64,000 bases of DNA, taken from the NCBI RefSeq assembly GCF_007559005.1, contig NZ_CP041763.1:2636463-2700462 (forward strand), in the 5' to 3' direction. Each line of letters begins with the position of its first letter. Position 1 is the stretch's first letter. Below, piece after piece: positions 1-11,826 of this stretch. The translations under genes and the position numbers were made by a program. This DNA is from Gordonia zhaorongruii (GTDB lineage Bacteria > Actinomycetota > Actinomycetes > Mycobacteriales > Mycobacteriaceae). The notes under the pieces were generated by a model. The model worked only from the letters and a program-made list of their open reading frames with translations, ran no database searches and had not been told where the DNA came from.

Positions 1-1314
1 CTGAAGCTGGACGACCATCTTGGAATGATCGTTGCGGTAGGTCTCCGGGTCCTGCACCAACGAGAATTCGTAATTGCGCAGCAGCACGGAGAAGATCGCC
101 TTGAGCTGCATCATCGCGAACTGCGCGCCGACGCAGCGGTGCCGGCCGGCTCCGAACGGGATCCACGTCCAACGATTCACCAGGTCTTCCTGGCGTTCCT
201 CGTCGTATCGGTCCGGATCGAAAACGTCCGGATCCGGAAAGTCCTCGGGCAACCGATTCGAGACCGCGGGCGACACGGCTATCGACTGTCCCTTGCTCAC
301 CGTGACCCCGCCGACCTCGAAATCCTCCTGGACCACACGCATCAGAATGATCAACGGAGGGTGCAACCGCAACGCTTCCTTGAGCGCCCCTTCGAGCTTC
401 GGGATCTGACGCATCGCGGCGAAGCTGTACTCGGTTCCATCCGAATACAGCTCGTCGAGTTCCTCCCGAACGTCAGCCAGGTAGCCGGGGTTCTTGAGTA
501 GTTCGATCAGTGTCCAGGCCGCGGTGCCCGACGTCGTGTGATGACCCGCGAACATCATCGAGATGAAGATCCCGGTCACGGTATCGGCGTCGAACCGGAG
601 GTTGCCCTCGTCGTCCTTCACCGACACGAGGACGTCCATGAGGTCCTTCTCGTCACCCTCGCCCGGGGGGTTCGCGGTCCGGTTCTCCAGGACCGTGCCG
701 ATGAACTCGACGAGTTCGGCCCGTGCGGCATCGCGTCGCCGGAAGCTCTCGATGTCGGCGTGCATGTCCACGTAGGCGATCGGGTCGGTGCCCTTCTCCA
801 GTTCGTGGTACAGGTGCGCGATACGGCCGTCGAGTTCATCGCGGAACTTCCCACCGATCAGGCACGACGACGACGTGTACAGCGTCAACTCTGCGAAGAA
901 CTCGAGCAGATCGATCTCGCCCTCGTCGCCCCAGTCGGCGATGATCCGCTCCACCTCGTTCGGGATGGTCACGGCGTGGTTCTTCATGTGGGCGCCCTTG
1001 AGCGACTGATTGTGAAGCATCTCCGACCGCCGTTCCGGGCTGGAGTCGAAGACCACACCCTCACCGAAGATCGGCGTCATGAACGGATACGCGGCACCCT
1101 GGTCGAGGACCTCGTCCGGAGCACGGAAGAACTCCTCGTTCGCGGCCGCGCCGCTCACCAGTACGACGTCGCGGTCGGCGAGCTGGAAGTATCCGACGTC
1201 GCCGCATTCTTCGCGCACTCGTTTGAACAGGGCGATCGGGTCGGTCGCGAGTTCGTCGAGGTGGCCGTGTTCGCCGGTGCCGCCGGACACCCTTGTGGAA
1301 GCTACTGCAGTCAT
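1..1314 (-). CDS. cyp51: Sterol 14-alpha-demethylase CYP51, C-terminus cut by window edge
   Basis: Cytochrome P450 that removes the 14-alpha-methyl group of sterols using electrons from a ferredoxin/reductase pair. The reading frame starts at an ATG (1312-1314) preceded by GAAGGAG and runs off the left edge in frame after 438 codons. M. tuberculosis CYP51 has 451 residues, so only about a dozen are missing. The heme-binding segment reads FGAGRHRCVGAQFA with the Cys at residue 394, the same number as the M. tuberculosis heme ligand. The visible end, TYRNDHSKMVVQLQ, also matches CYP51. It lies last in a leftward SDR-CYP123-TetR run, as in M. tuberculosis Rv0767c-Rv0764c. The physiological substrate in sterol-nonproducing actinobacteria is unknown. 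Confidence 0.93.
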   Translation of the reverse strand, partial: MTAVASTRVSGGTGEHGHLDELATDPIALFKRVREECGDVGYFQLADRDVVLVSGAAANEEFFRAPDEVLDQGAAYPFMTPIFGEGVVFDSSPERRSEMLHNQSLKGAHMKNHAVTIPNEVERIIADWGDEGEIDLLEFFAELTLYTSSSCLIGGKFRDELDGRIAHLYHELEKGTDPIAYVDMHADIESFRRRDAARAELVEFIGTVLENRTANPPGEGDEKDLMDVLVSVKDDEGNLRFDADTVTGIFISMMFAGHHTTSGTAAWTLIELLKNPGYLADVREELDELYSDGTEYSFAAMRQIPKLEGALKEALRLHPPLIILMRVVQEDFEVGGVTVSKGQSIAVSPAVSNRLPEDFPDPDVFDPDRYDEERQEDLVNRWTWIPFGAGRHRCVGAQFAMMQLKAIFSVLLRNYEFSLVQDPETYRNDHSKMVVQLQ

Positions 1315-1335
1315 GCCGATTCTCCTTCGGACAGT

Positions 1336-2133
1336 TCAAGATTCGGTCGTAGCGGATTCAGTCGAGGTGAGTTTCCCTTCAGCCTCGACGTCCACCGCTT
1401 TCATATGGGCGCCCGGCGGCAGGGTCACCATGGACACCACCGCGTGCGCGAGATTCTCCGGGCTGAGGAAATGACCGTGGCGCGCCAGCCCGAAAGCGAT
1501 CCAGTCGTTCAGCATCGCGTCGGTCGCCGCTTGGTCGAGGTTCATGCCCATTCCGGTGAGCGTCTGCCCGGGACGAACCAGGCCTGCGCGGACTCCTGTC
1601 CCCTCGAGTTCCATGTGAGCGGTGGTGACGAGGCCTTCGACGCCGTACTTGGCAGCCACGTACGCCGACGACCACGGTCGCGGATGGGAGACGACGTCGG
1701 AGCTGATGAACACGAAATCGCCTCGACGACGCTCGATCATCGCGGGCACCGCCGCCCGGTACAGCCGGTAGGCGCCCACGAGGTGCACATCGATCTGCGC
1801 AGCCCACTCATCCACCGGCATCTCATGAGCCCTGCCGATCTGCAGGTCACCCGCACCGGAGACGACGATCTCGATGTCCCCGAGCGCCTGCTGCGCGGAC
1901 TCGACAGCGGCGACGACCGAGTCGTTCGACGTCACATCGAGTTCCACGGCGACCGCTTCGCCACCATCGCGGACGATCTCCTCGGCGATCCCCGAACAGC
2001 GGTCCAGTCGCCGGGCACCGAGTGCGACCGGGTGGCCGAGTGCCGCCAGCGTGCGTGCGGTGGCCTCGCCGATTCCCGACGACGCGCCGGCGATCAGCAC
2101 CGGACGCCGTTCGGGATGGTCCTGGAATCGCAT
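1336..2133 (-). CDS. Short-chain dehydrogenase/reductase (Rv0765c-like)
   Basis: Classical SDR of 265 residues, a cytosolic NAD(P)-dependent oxidoreductase. The N-terminal Rossmann motif GASSGIGEATA lies near residues 16-26. The NAD-binding NNAG element is replaced by a VSGAG-like stretch (residues ~91-95). The catalytic Ser-Tyr-Lys set is represented by VFISSDV, then Y and K in SSAYVAAKYGVEG. It is 6 nt downstream of the CYP123 stop and 21 nt upstream of cyp51, so the three are probably cotranscribed. The position equals M. tuberculosis Rv0765c. The substrate is not readable from sequence; a sterol, lipid or alcohol intermediate of the neighbouring P450s is a reasonable inference. Confidence 0.85.
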   Translation of the reverse strand: MRFQDHPERRPVLIAGASSGIGEATARTLAALGHPVALGARRLDRCSGIAEEIVRDGGEAVAVELDVTSNDSVVAAVESAQQALGDIEIVVSGAGDLQIGRAHEMPVDEWAAQIDVHLVGAYRLYRAAVPAMIERRRGDFVFISSDVVSHPRPWSSAYVAAKYGVEGLVTTAHMELEGTGVRAGLVRPGQTLTGMGMNLDQAATDAMLNDWIAFGLARHGHFLSPENLAHAVVSMVTLPPGAHMKAVDVEAEGKLTSTESATTES

Positions 2134-2139
2134 GCGAGA

Positions 2140-3390
2140 TCACCGACCCTTCACGGTCATCGGAAGCGATGCGAAACCGCGCACGTTGACCGAGTGCACG
2201 CGTTCGGAACGCTGCACGTCGACGTCGAACTCACTGACCGTGCGGACGATCTCAGCGAGGCCCAGTTCGGTCTCCAACCGGGCGAGGTGGGCACCGAGAC
2301 AGAAGTGCGTGCCCACGCCGAAGCTCATGATGGTGCGCGCGCTGTCGCGGCCGATGCGGTACTCGTCGGCGTCAGGCCCGAATACCTCCTGGTCGCGGTT
2401 TGCCGACCCGATGAGCAACAGGACGCGATCTCCCGCTGGGATCACCCGGCCGCCGTACTCGGCGTCCTCTACGACGCGACGCAGCAGCATCTGGGTAGAC
2501 GTGTCGTAGCGAAGCGTCTCCTGCACCCAGGGTGCGACTGCGTCGACGGCGTCGTCCTGCGATGTCGCCGCCGAGATGATCGGCGCGATCTGGTCGGGGC
2601 TCTGCGCGCCCCAGAAGACGGAGTTCGCCAGCAGCTTGGTGGTCGTCTCGTTGCCCGCGACGACCATCAGCATCATGAAACCGATGATCTCCTCGTCCGA
2701 CAGCGCCGAACTCCGACCGTCGTCGACGAGTTCGGCGACGGTGAGCGCCGAGACGAGATCGTCTCCGGGATTCTTCCGCCGCTCAGCCAGCAGCGCCGTG
2801 TAGTACTGATGCAGTTCCAGATATGCGTACATGGCTGCTTCCGGGACGTCGGTGACGCCCTCTTCCCGATGGATCAGCAGATCCGACTGGGTACGGAGGT
2901 ACGCACGGTCGTTCGGCCCGACGCCGAGGAGCTCGGAGACCACGTCCATCGGAAGCAGGCCCGCGAAATCTGCGACGAAGTCGAACTCGCCCATCTCCAG
3001 GCATCGCGACCAGTGCTGCGCCGTCAGTTCGGCGATCCGCGGCGCGAGTTCGTTCACGCGACGAGGAGTGAACCCCTTCGAGACGAGCTTGCGCAGTCGC
3101 ATATGACGTGGGTCGTCCATCGCGAGAAACGACATCGACTTCTCCGCCTGCGGGCTGTAAGCAGTGGGGTCCAGCGACACGCCCCAGCTGTTGGACAGCC
3201 GGGTGCTGTCACGGAACGCGTCGGCGACGTCCTCGTGACGCGCGAGCGCCCAGAAATCCCCGTCGGGGCTCCGGTACACGGGAGCTTCGGCGCGAAGCCG
3301 CGCGTACATGGGGTACGGGTCCTCGTGAAAGTCGTAGTCGTACGGAGCGAACGGGATCATTCCGTGCAATCCGGAGTCGGTGGAGGTCAC
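2140..3390 (-). CDS. Cytochrome P450, CYP123-like
   Basis: Full-length bacterial class I P450 of 416 residues. Visible hallmarks are the I-helix AGNETT (245-250), the K-helix ETLR (291-294) and the heme loop FGVGTHFCLGAH with the proximal Cys at 364. It would take electrons from a ferredoxin and insert oxygen into a hydrophobic substrate. Its start overlaps the stop of the upstream TetR gene by 4 nt (ATGA), so the two are translationally coupled. Order and sequence style correspond to M. tuberculosis CYP123 (Rv0766c). The natural substrate of CYP123 is not established, so only the family is assigned here. Confidence 0.88.
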   Translation of the reverse strand: MTSTDSGLHGMIPFAPYDYDFHEDPYPMYARLRAEAPVYRSPDGDFWALARHEDVADAFRDSTRLSNSWGVSLDPTAYSPQAEKSMSFLAMDDPRHMRLRKLVSKGFTPRRVNELAPRIAELTAQHWSRCLEMGEFDFVADFAGLLPMDVVSELLGVGPNDRAYLRTQSDLLIHREEGVTDVPEAAMYAYLELHQYYTALLAERRKNPGDDLVSALTVAELVDDGRSSALSDEEIIGFMMLMVVAGNETTTKLLANSVFWGAQSPDQIAPIISAATSQDDAVDAVAPWVQETLRYDTSTQMLLRRVVEDAEYGGRVIPAGDRVLLLIGSANRDQEVFGPDADEYRIGRDSARTIMSFGVGTHFCLGAHLARLETELGLAEIVRTVSEFDVDVQRSERVHSVNVRGFASLPMTVKGR

Positions 3391-3983
3391 TTCTGCGGTC
3401 CCATCAGTAGTTCGGCTGCGGCGACGAGCCGCTCGGAGGTGTCCTCGTAGGTGAGGTGACCCATGCCCGCGGTGACGAGTCCGCCCGCGTAGAGCATCTG
3501 CAGTGCGTCGACGATCCGCTCCGGATCGTCGACATCGTCACCGACTGCGGCGGCGAGACGCTGATGGATGAAGCCGCCGATACGCAGCCGCAGATGCTCG
3601 GATTCGGGGTCGTCGCCCAAGAGCGCCACGGTGACCGCGCCACCGAGCTGCCCTTCCCCCGCGACGACCATCGATACCCCGCGCAGCACCTGCGCGACAC
3701 GCTCATGCGCCGACTGCGCAGGATCCGGCTCGGGGACACCGACCGCCAGCCGACGCCAGAAGACCTCGGCGACGAGATGCCCCTTGGAGCTGAAGTACGT
3801 GTATGCCGTGGCGGGCGCGACCCCCGCTCGCTTGGCGACGTCACGCACCGACAGCCGGTCGAAGCCCTCGGCCGACACGATCTCGACGGCCGCTTCGGTC
3901 ATTCGGACGATCTTCTCAGCCTGCTGCGGGTTCAGCCGGCGTCGCGTGGATTCGATCTCGACGGGGGTGGACATGTGAGGCAC
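3387..3983 (-). CDS. TetR-family transcriptional repressor (Rv0767c-like)
   Basis: A 198-residue TetR regulator. The N-terminal helix-turn-helix covers roughly residues 30-66 (LSVRDVAKRAGVAPATAYTYF), followed by a variable ligand-binding domain. ATG at 3983 and ATG at 3974 (MSTPVEIE) are both possible starts. It heads the leftward CYP123-SDR-cyp51 run and is divergent from the aldehyde dehydrogenase gene. The 65-bp spacer contains operator-like palindromes (3991-4023), so it probably represses both directions and itself. The inducer is unknown; a fatty or sterol-derived ligand is only an inference from the target genes. Confidence 0.88.
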   Translation of the reverse strand: MPHMSTPVEIESTRRRLNPQQAEKIVRMTEAAVEIVSAEGFDRLSVRDVAKRAGVAPATAYTYFSSKGHLVAEVFWRRLAVGVPEPDPAQSAHERVAQVLRGVSMVVAGEGQLGGAVTVALLGDDPESEHLRLRIGGFIHQRLAAAVGDDVDDPERIVDALQMLYAGGLVTAGMGHLTYEDTSERLVAAAELLMGPQK

Positions 3984-3990
3984 GCTACAT

Positions 3991-4023
3991 TAGGTTTGAA
4001 TTCAAGTCCAGACACCTGTCCAG
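3991..4023 (+). promoter_or_regulatory. Candidate aldA promoter with TetR operator palindrome
   Basis: The divergent spacer carries TAGGTT (3991-3996, a -10-like box), a perfect 10-bp palindrome TTGAATTCAA (3996-4005), and CCAGACACCTGTCCAG (4008-4023), an imperfect inverted repeat with arms around CC. The last 13 bases are identical to those of the perfect palindrome at 11827-11842 in front of the LLM gene. The position just downstream of the presumed -10 fits a repressor blocking initiation. That the local TetR protein binds it is inference. Confidence 0.55.
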
Positions 4024-4048
4024 AATAGATTCCGAGAGTGAGTCGAGA

Positions 4049-5515
<1,467 letters not shown>

Positions 5516-5581
5516 CCGCTCCCCGGTCGGCACCACCGGAAACCGCACCAGACATTCGCATTCCACAGAAAGCAGAAGAGC

Positions 5582-6319
5582 ATGCATGACAATCGATTCA
5601 CGGACAAGACGGCGATCGTCACCGGAGCTGCGGGCGGCATCGGCGAGGCGTATGCGCGAGCGATCGCGGCGGAGGGCGGAAAGGTGGTGATCGCCGACGT
5701 CAACGATGAAGCCGGGCAGGCTGTAGCCGATTCCATCGGCGGTCTGTACGTGCACACCGACGTCGCCGACCCGGAGTCGGCGGAGAATCTCGTCGCTACC
5801 ACCGTCGACACGTACGGGAAGATCGACGCGCTGGTCAACAACGCCGCAATCTACGGCGGCATGAAGCTCGACTTCCTCACCACCGTGCCGTGGGACTACT
5901 ACAAGAAGTTCATGAGCGTGAACCTCGACGGCGCACTCAACGTGACACGCGCCGTGCACAAGCACATGAACCGCGGCGGCGCCATCGTCAACCAATCCTC
6001 CACCGCAGCATGGGTGTACAGCGGCTTCTACGGTCTTGCCAAGGTCGGCGTCAACGGCCTCACCCAGCAGCTCGCCGTGGAGCTCGGCGGCCAGAAGATC
6101 CGCATCAACGCGATCGCCCCCGGCCCCATCGATACCGAGGCCACCCTCACCACCACTCCGGAGGAGATGGTGAAGGACATGGTGTCGAAACTGCCGTTGG
6201 GCCGAATGGGCACGCCAGAGGATCTGGTCGGCATGTGCCTGTTCCTGCTCTCCGACGAGGCGAGCTGGATCACCGGACAGATCTTCAATGTGGACGGCGG
6301 ACAGGTCATCCGCTCATGA
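5582..6319 (+). CDS. Short-chain dehydrogenase/reductase (Rv0769-like)
   Basis: A 245-residue classical SDR. It has the cofactor motif TGAAGGIGEAYA near residues 15-26, NNAA near residue 86, and the catalytic Ser with YxxxK (SSTAAW then YGLAK), ending with the C-terminal GQIFNVDGG typical of the family. It would catalyse reversible alcohol/carbonyl conversion with NAD(P). It follows aldA and overlaps the next gene by 4 nt (ATGA), indicating one rightward transcript aldA-SDR-dehydrogenase-CMD, the same order as M. tuberculosis Rv0768-Rv0771. Confidence 0.87.
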   Translation: MHDNRFTDKTAIVTGAAGGIGEAYARAIAAEGGKVVIADVNDEAGQAVADSIGGLYVHTDVADPESAENLVATTVDTYGKIDALVNNAAIYGGMKLDFLTTVPWDYYKKFMSVNLDGALNVTRAVHKHMNRGGAIVNQSSTAAWVYSGFYGLAKVGVNGLTQQLAVELGGQKIRINAIAPGPIDTEATLTTTPEEMVKDMVSKLPLGRMGTPEDLVGMCLFLLSDEASWITGQIFNVDGGQVIRS

Positions 6320-7188
6320 CCTCCGGACCGCTGCGCCTCGGATTCGTCGGACTCGGCGACATCGGCGGTCCGATGGCCACGCGATTCGCCGCACACGACG
6401 GCGGGCTCACCGTTCACGACCTGAGCCCGGAGGCCGTCGCACGCCTCGTCGACGCAGGCGCCGAATCGGCTCCGTCGCTGGCCGACCTGGCCGCGGCATC
6501 CGATCTCGTCGGAATATGCGTTCGTGACGACGCGCAGGTCCGCGACGTCGTCGAAGGCATGATCGAGTCACTCGCGCCCGGAGCGTTGATCGTCGTGCAT
6601 TCGACGATCTCCCCCGAGACGGCGTCCGACCTCGCAGCCCGATGCTCCCGCTCCGAAGTCGCCCTGCTGGACGCTCCCATCTCGGGCGGTGCCGTCGGCG
6701 CGAAAGACGGCCGACTCGCCATCATGGTCGGCGGCGGTCGCGACGCCTACGAACGCGCGAAACCCGCGCTCTCGCTGGCAGGCGACATGATCGTCCACGC
6801 CGGCGAGAGCGCGGGCGACGGCACCCGCATGAAGTTGGCGCGCAACCTGTTGCACTTCATCTCGTTCACCGCGACCACCGAAGCAGCTCGGCTCGCCGAA
6901 GCCGCGGGCATCGACATCGTGAGACTCGGCAAGGTGGTCCGACACACGGACGCCGTCACCGGGGGCCCGGGCGCCATCATGCTCCGCGACACCACCGCAC
7001 CCATCGCGACCGACGACTTCTGGCACGGGGTCTTCACGCACGTCCGCGACCTCGGCGAGAAGGATCTCGGCCTGGCGCTGGGTCTCGCCGAACGGCTCGA
7101 CGTCGACCTGCCACTCGGCAAGCAGTCACTGGCCCGCCTCGCAGACGGGCTGGGCGTCCCCCACCACACACCCGAAGGAGAACGATGA
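6316..7188 (+). CDS. 3-hydroxyisobutyrate dehydrogenase-family oxidoreductase (Rv0770-like)
   Basis: Beta-hydroxyacid dehydrogenase of 290 residues. The N-terminal dinucleotide-binding motif is GFVGLGDIGGPMA (residues ~9-21). The substrate signature is DAPISGGAVGAKDG, with the family Lys around KLARNLLHF. The family oxidises 3-hydroxy acids such as 3-hydroxyisobutyrate, or reduces tartronate semialdehyde, with NAD(P). The start ATG at 6316 overlaps the SDR stop, and its own stop overlaps the next ATG, so translation is coupled on both sides. The frame stays open further upstream, but that stretch lies inside the SDR gene. The precise substrate is not decidable. Confidence 0.87.
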   Translation: MTSGPLRLGFVGLGDIGGPMATRFAAHDGGLTVHDLSPEAVARLVDAGAESAPSLADLAAASDLVGICVRDDAQVRDVVEGMIESLAPGALIVVHSTISPETASDLAARCSRSEVALLDAPISGGAVGAKDGRLAIMVGGGRDAYERAKPALSLAGDMIVHAGESAGDGTRMKLARNLLHFISFTATTEAARLAEAAGIDIVRLGKVVRHTDAVTGGPGAIMLRDTTAPIATDDFWHGVFTHVRDLGEKDLGLALGLAERLDVDLPLGKQSLARLADGLGVPHHTPEGER

Positions 7189-7583
7189 GCGAGCACGATC
7201 AGCCCGCCGACACGATGACCGAGCAGCGTCGCAAAGGTCTGGCGATGATGTCGGAGGTGTACGGCTGGGAGATGTCCGACGGCCCCGGCGACTTCTTCAG
7301 CCATACCGCTGACCAGGTCTTCGGCGAGGTGTGGAGCCGTGACGGCCTCACCCACCGTGACCGGCGCCTGATCCTGCTCGGCGCCCTTGCTGCGGGCGGT
7401 CACACCGACGTCGCCGAGATCCAGGCCGGCGCCGCCCTCGGCAACGGCGAACTGACACCGGAGGAGCTGACCGAGATCGGCCTGTTCCTCTGCTACTACG
7501 TCGGATGGCCGCTCGGCACCAAGATGACGATGATGTTCGGCGAGGTCGTCAAGAAGCACCGCAGATCCCAGCGGACCGAATGA
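7185..7583 (+). CDS. Carboxymuconolactone decarboxylase-like protein (Rv0771-like)
   Basis: A 132-residue AhpD/CMD-fold protein with the family helix GLTHRDRRLILLGAL and a C-terminal LCYYVGWPLGTK. The start ATG at 7185 follows GAAGGAG and overlaps the previous stop by 4 nt. It contains only one Cys and no CxxC pair, so a peroxiredoxin-reductant (AhpD) role is unlikely. It resembles the gamma-CMD branch instead, but real gamma-carboxymuconolactone decarboxylase activity is not implied because no protocatechuate pathway genes are nearby. It is the fourth gene of the rightward TetR-linked run. Confidence 0.82.
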   Translation: MSEHDQPADTMTEQRRKGLAMMSEVYGWEMSDGPGDFFSHTADQVFGEVWSRDGLTHRDRRLILLGALAAGGHTDVAEIQAGAALGNGELTPEELTEIGLFLCYYVGWPLGTKMTMMFGEVVKKHRRSQRTE

Positions 7584-7596
7584 ACGGCTCAACCCG

Positions 7597-8232
7597 ATGA
7601 CCCCCATGGACTTCCGGCTCGAAGACATCGACGACGCCGAGATCGAACGGCGTCTGAGCGTCGTCGAACCGCTGACGGATGCGGTACGAGATCTGGTCGA
7701 CGCGGTGATCCGCACCGAGATGCCGGACGAGGACCTGCATGCCGCCCAGACGGCGATCGAGGCCGTGGTCGGCACCCTGCGCACCAAGCAGCGGGACGGC
7801 GGCTTCGGAGTCCCGTTCACCCCGGACATGAGAGGCATGCCGTGGGGAAACGCCGTGGTCGGAGCACGAAATGCGGTGGCACCGCCACTGCACATCGACG
7901 CCCGTGACGGTATTGCCGAATGCGAGATGACATTGGGCGCCGCCTACGAGGGCCCCGGCGGATGCGTGCACGGCGGTGTCGCTTCCCTGGTTCTCGACCA
8001 GATGGCGGGCGAGGCTGCGAGTACCGGCACGACGCCGTCGTTCACGGGGACGCTGACCGTCCGGTACCTCCGGCCCACACTTCTCGGACGCCTCCGTGCT
8101 CGCGCCGAGGTGGAGAGCGTCGAAGGGCGCAAGACGTTCGTGCGGGCGTACATCGCCGATGACGAGGGTCCGACCGTGGAGGCCACGGCGATCATGATCG
8201 CGCCGAGGAGCAACCCCGCCGTACGCCCCTGA
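7597..8232 (+). CDS. PaaI-type hotdog thioesterase
   Basis: A 211-residue protein. The C-terminal half carries a hotdog thioesterase domain: GPGGCVHGGVASLVLDQ (residues ~118-134) matches the 4HBT-2/PaaI pattern in which HGG and a following Asp shape the active site. The N-terminal ~90 residues are a helical extension common in actinobacterial homologues. It would hydrolyse an acyl-CoA to the free acid and CoA. ATG at 7597 or 7606 could start it. It lies 13 nt after the CMD-like gene and probably ends the same transcript, fitting release of acids made by the dehydrogenases upstream. Confidence 0.8.
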   Translation: MTPMDFRLEDIDDAEIERRLSVVEPLTDAVRDLVDAVIRTEMPDEDLHAAQTAIEAVVGTLRTKQRDGGFGVPFTPDMRGMPWGNAVVGARNAVAPPLHIDARDGIAECEMTLGAAYEGPGGCVHGGVASLVLDQMAGEAASTGTTPSFTGTLTVRYLRPTLLGRLRARAEVESVEGRKTFVRAYIADDEGPTVEATAIMIAPRSNPAVRP

Positions 8233-8254
8233 TCCGGAAGGTAGCGTCGGGCCC

Positions 8255-9163
8255 ATGTGCGACGACCACGACCCTGCACCGTTCTCGACGGCGGAATGCG
8301 ACGCGGTAAGAGATATCTGGCGAGGCCTCGGCCTGCCGGGAATCGTCGACGTCCACACTCATTTCATGCCGCGTCGCGTCCTCGACAAGGTATGGGCGTA
8401 CTTCGATTCGGCGGGTCCGATGCTCGGTCGCGAGTGGCCCGTCGCCTATAGAGCCGACGAAGCCGACCGTGTCGAGACGCTGCGCCGCTTCGGTGTCCGC
8501 GCCTACTCGTCGATGATCTATCCCCACAAGCCGGATATGGCGGAGTGGCTCAACTCGTGGGGCGCCGACTTCGCGGCAGGCCACCCGGACTGTCTGCGCA
8601 CGGCGACCTTCTACCCCGAACCGGAGGCACCGCGGTATGTCGCCGCCGCGATCTCATCGGGTGCGCGCGTCTTCAAGTCGCACATCCAGGTCGGCGAGTA
8701 CTCGCCGGTCGACCCGCTGCTCGACGACGTCTGGGCGCAGATCTCCGACGCCCTGGTTCCCGTCGTCATCCACTGCGGCTCGGGGCCTGCGCCCGGGACG
8801 TACACGGGCCCGGAACCCGTCCGGCGACTACTAGAGCGGTTCCCGAAGCTTCCGCTGATCGTCGCGCACATGGGCACACCGGAGTACGAGGACTTCCTGG
8901 TCCTCGCCGAGAAGTACGAGAACGTACGGCTCGACACCACCATGTCGTTCACCGACTTCTCCGAGGAACTCAGTCCGTACCCGCGCGACCTGCATCCGCG
9001 GCTCGCCGACCTGGGCGGCAAGATCCTGTTCGGCAGCGACTTCCCGAACATCCCCTACGGCTATCCGGAGGCGCTGACCGCGTGCGTGCGCCTGGATCTG
9101 GGCGACGACTGGCTGCGCGGCGTGTTTCACGACAACGCTGCCGAGCTGTTCGGGATCGGCTGA
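8255..9163 (+). CDS. Amidohydrolase family 2 metal-dependent hydrolase
   Basis: A 302-residue TIM-barrel hydrolase of the amidohydrolase-2 family (ACMSD and resorcylate decarboxylase relatives). The metal-binding HTH appears in IVDVHTHFMP near residues 34-38. VVIHCGSG and IVAHMGTPEYEDF supply further metal or active-site His residues, and FGSDFPN gives the catalytic Asp. Members hydrolyse or decarboxylate small carboxylates and lactones. The spacing of 22 nt to the thioesterase suggests the same transcript. It ends convergently with the MDR gene. Substrate unknown. Confidence 0.8.
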   Translation: MCDDHDPAPFSTAECDAVRDIWRGLGLPGIVDVHTHFMPRRVLDKVWAYFDSAGPMLGREWPVAYRADEADRVETLRRFGVRAYSSMIYPHKPDMAEWLNSWGADFAAGHPDCLRTATFYPEPEAPRYVAAAISSGARVFKSHIQVGEYSPVDPLLDDVWAQISDALVPVVIHCGSGPAPGTYTGPEPVRRLLERFPKLPLIVAHMGTPEYEDFLVLAEKYENVRLDTTMSFTDFSEELSPYPRDLHPRLADLGGKILFGSDFPNIPYGYPEALTACVRLDLGDDWLRGVFHDNAAELFGIG

Positions 9164-9259
9164 CTCCGGCGTCTCGCATCACCGACACGTAGAACTCGGT
9201 TTCTGGTGGTCCCAGCCGAGTAGTCGGCGCGTACGGGTTGGTGATGCGGAGCGCCGACG

Positions 9260-10929
<1,670 letters not shown>

Positions 10930-10935
10930 CCCGCT

Positions 10936-11775
10936 TCACAAACCGAGCTTGCCGGCCAGCTTCGTCAGGTACGCACGGGCGGTGTCGGCATCCTTGTCCG
11001 GGAGTCCGTAGATGACGCGCGTGACGCCGATGTCGCGCCATCGCGAGAGACGTTCGGCATCGGGCCGGATGTCGATCGCGACGATCTCCGGCGCGCCCTC
11101 GCGTCCGGCATCGCTCCAGACCCGATTGAGCAGCTCCACCGAGTCGTCGATGTCGGTCTCCCCCGGCGTGGTGATCCAGCCGTCCGCACTGCGCGCGATC
11201 CACTTGAAGTTCTTCTCATTGCCCGCAGCGCCCACGGTGACGCCGATGGTCCGCGACGGTTTGGGCCACGCCCAACTCGGCCCGAACTCGACGAACTCCC
11301 CGTGGTACTCGGCCTCCTCCTGCGTCCACAGGGCACGCAGGGCTTCCAGGTACTCACGCAGCATCGTGCGACGGCGTCCGGCGGGCACGTGATGGTCGGC
11401 CAGCTCGTCGAGATTCCACCCGAAACCGACGCCCAGATTCACGCGTCCCCCGGAGATGTGGTCGAGGGTGGCGATGGTCTTCGCGAGCGTCAGCGGATCG
11501 GACTGCACCGGCAGTGCGACCGCCGTCGACAGCTCGATGCGCGACGTCACGGCAGCAGCCGACGCGAGAGACGTCCACGGATCGAGAGTGCGCATGTATC
11601 GCTCGTCAGGCAGGGTCTCGTCACCGGTACGCGGGTGCGCGGCATCGCGTCTGGTCGGAATGTGACTGTGCTCGGGAACGTAATAGGCGGCGAACCCGGC
11701 CTCTTCGATGAGCGGTGCGAGCTCATGCGGGCGAAGTCCGCGGTCGCTGGTGAACTGCACGATTCCGAAATCCAC
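10936..11775 (-). CDS. LLM-class F420-dependent oxidoreductase
   Basis: Luciferase-like monooxygenase-fold protein of 279 residues. It begins VDFGIVQFTSDRG at a GTG (11773-11775) with GGAGG six nt upstream; the frame is open far upstream, but that part overlaps the preceding gene. Family elements are YYVPEHSHIP, GGRVNLGVGFGWN and a C-terminal TRVIYGLPD. Such TIM-barrel proteins use F420 (or FMN) to oxidise or reduce hydrophobic substrates. It is the last gene of a leftward group after the GT4, methyltransferase and toroid genes but has its own 77-bp promoter region with a perfect operator-like palindrome. Confidence 0.85.
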   Translation of the reverse strand: MDFGIVQFTSDRGLRPHELAPLIEEAGFAAYYVPEHSHIPTRRDAAHPRTGDETLPDERYMRTLDPWTSLASAAAVTSRIELSTAVALPVQSDPLTLAKTIATLDHISGGRVNLGVGFGWNLDELADHHVPAGRRRTMLREYLEALRALWTQEEAEYHGEFVEFGPSWAWPKPSRTIGVTVGAAGNEKNFKWIARSADGWITTPGETDIDDSVELLNRVWSDAGREGAPEIVAIDIRPDAERLSRWRDIGVTRVIYGLPDKDADTARAYLTKLAGKLGL

Positions 11776-11826
11776 GTACCCTCCAGGCGGGTTGGCATTC
11801 GCCCCCGACCACTCTTGGACGGGAGA

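Noticed and set aside
538-3450. A 970-codon open frame on the plus strand opposite the P450/SDR genes
   Set aside because: It is antisense to cyp51, SDR and CYP123, whose motifs are intact; long antisense frames are common in GC-rich DNA. The translation is His/Arg/Asp-rich with no domain.
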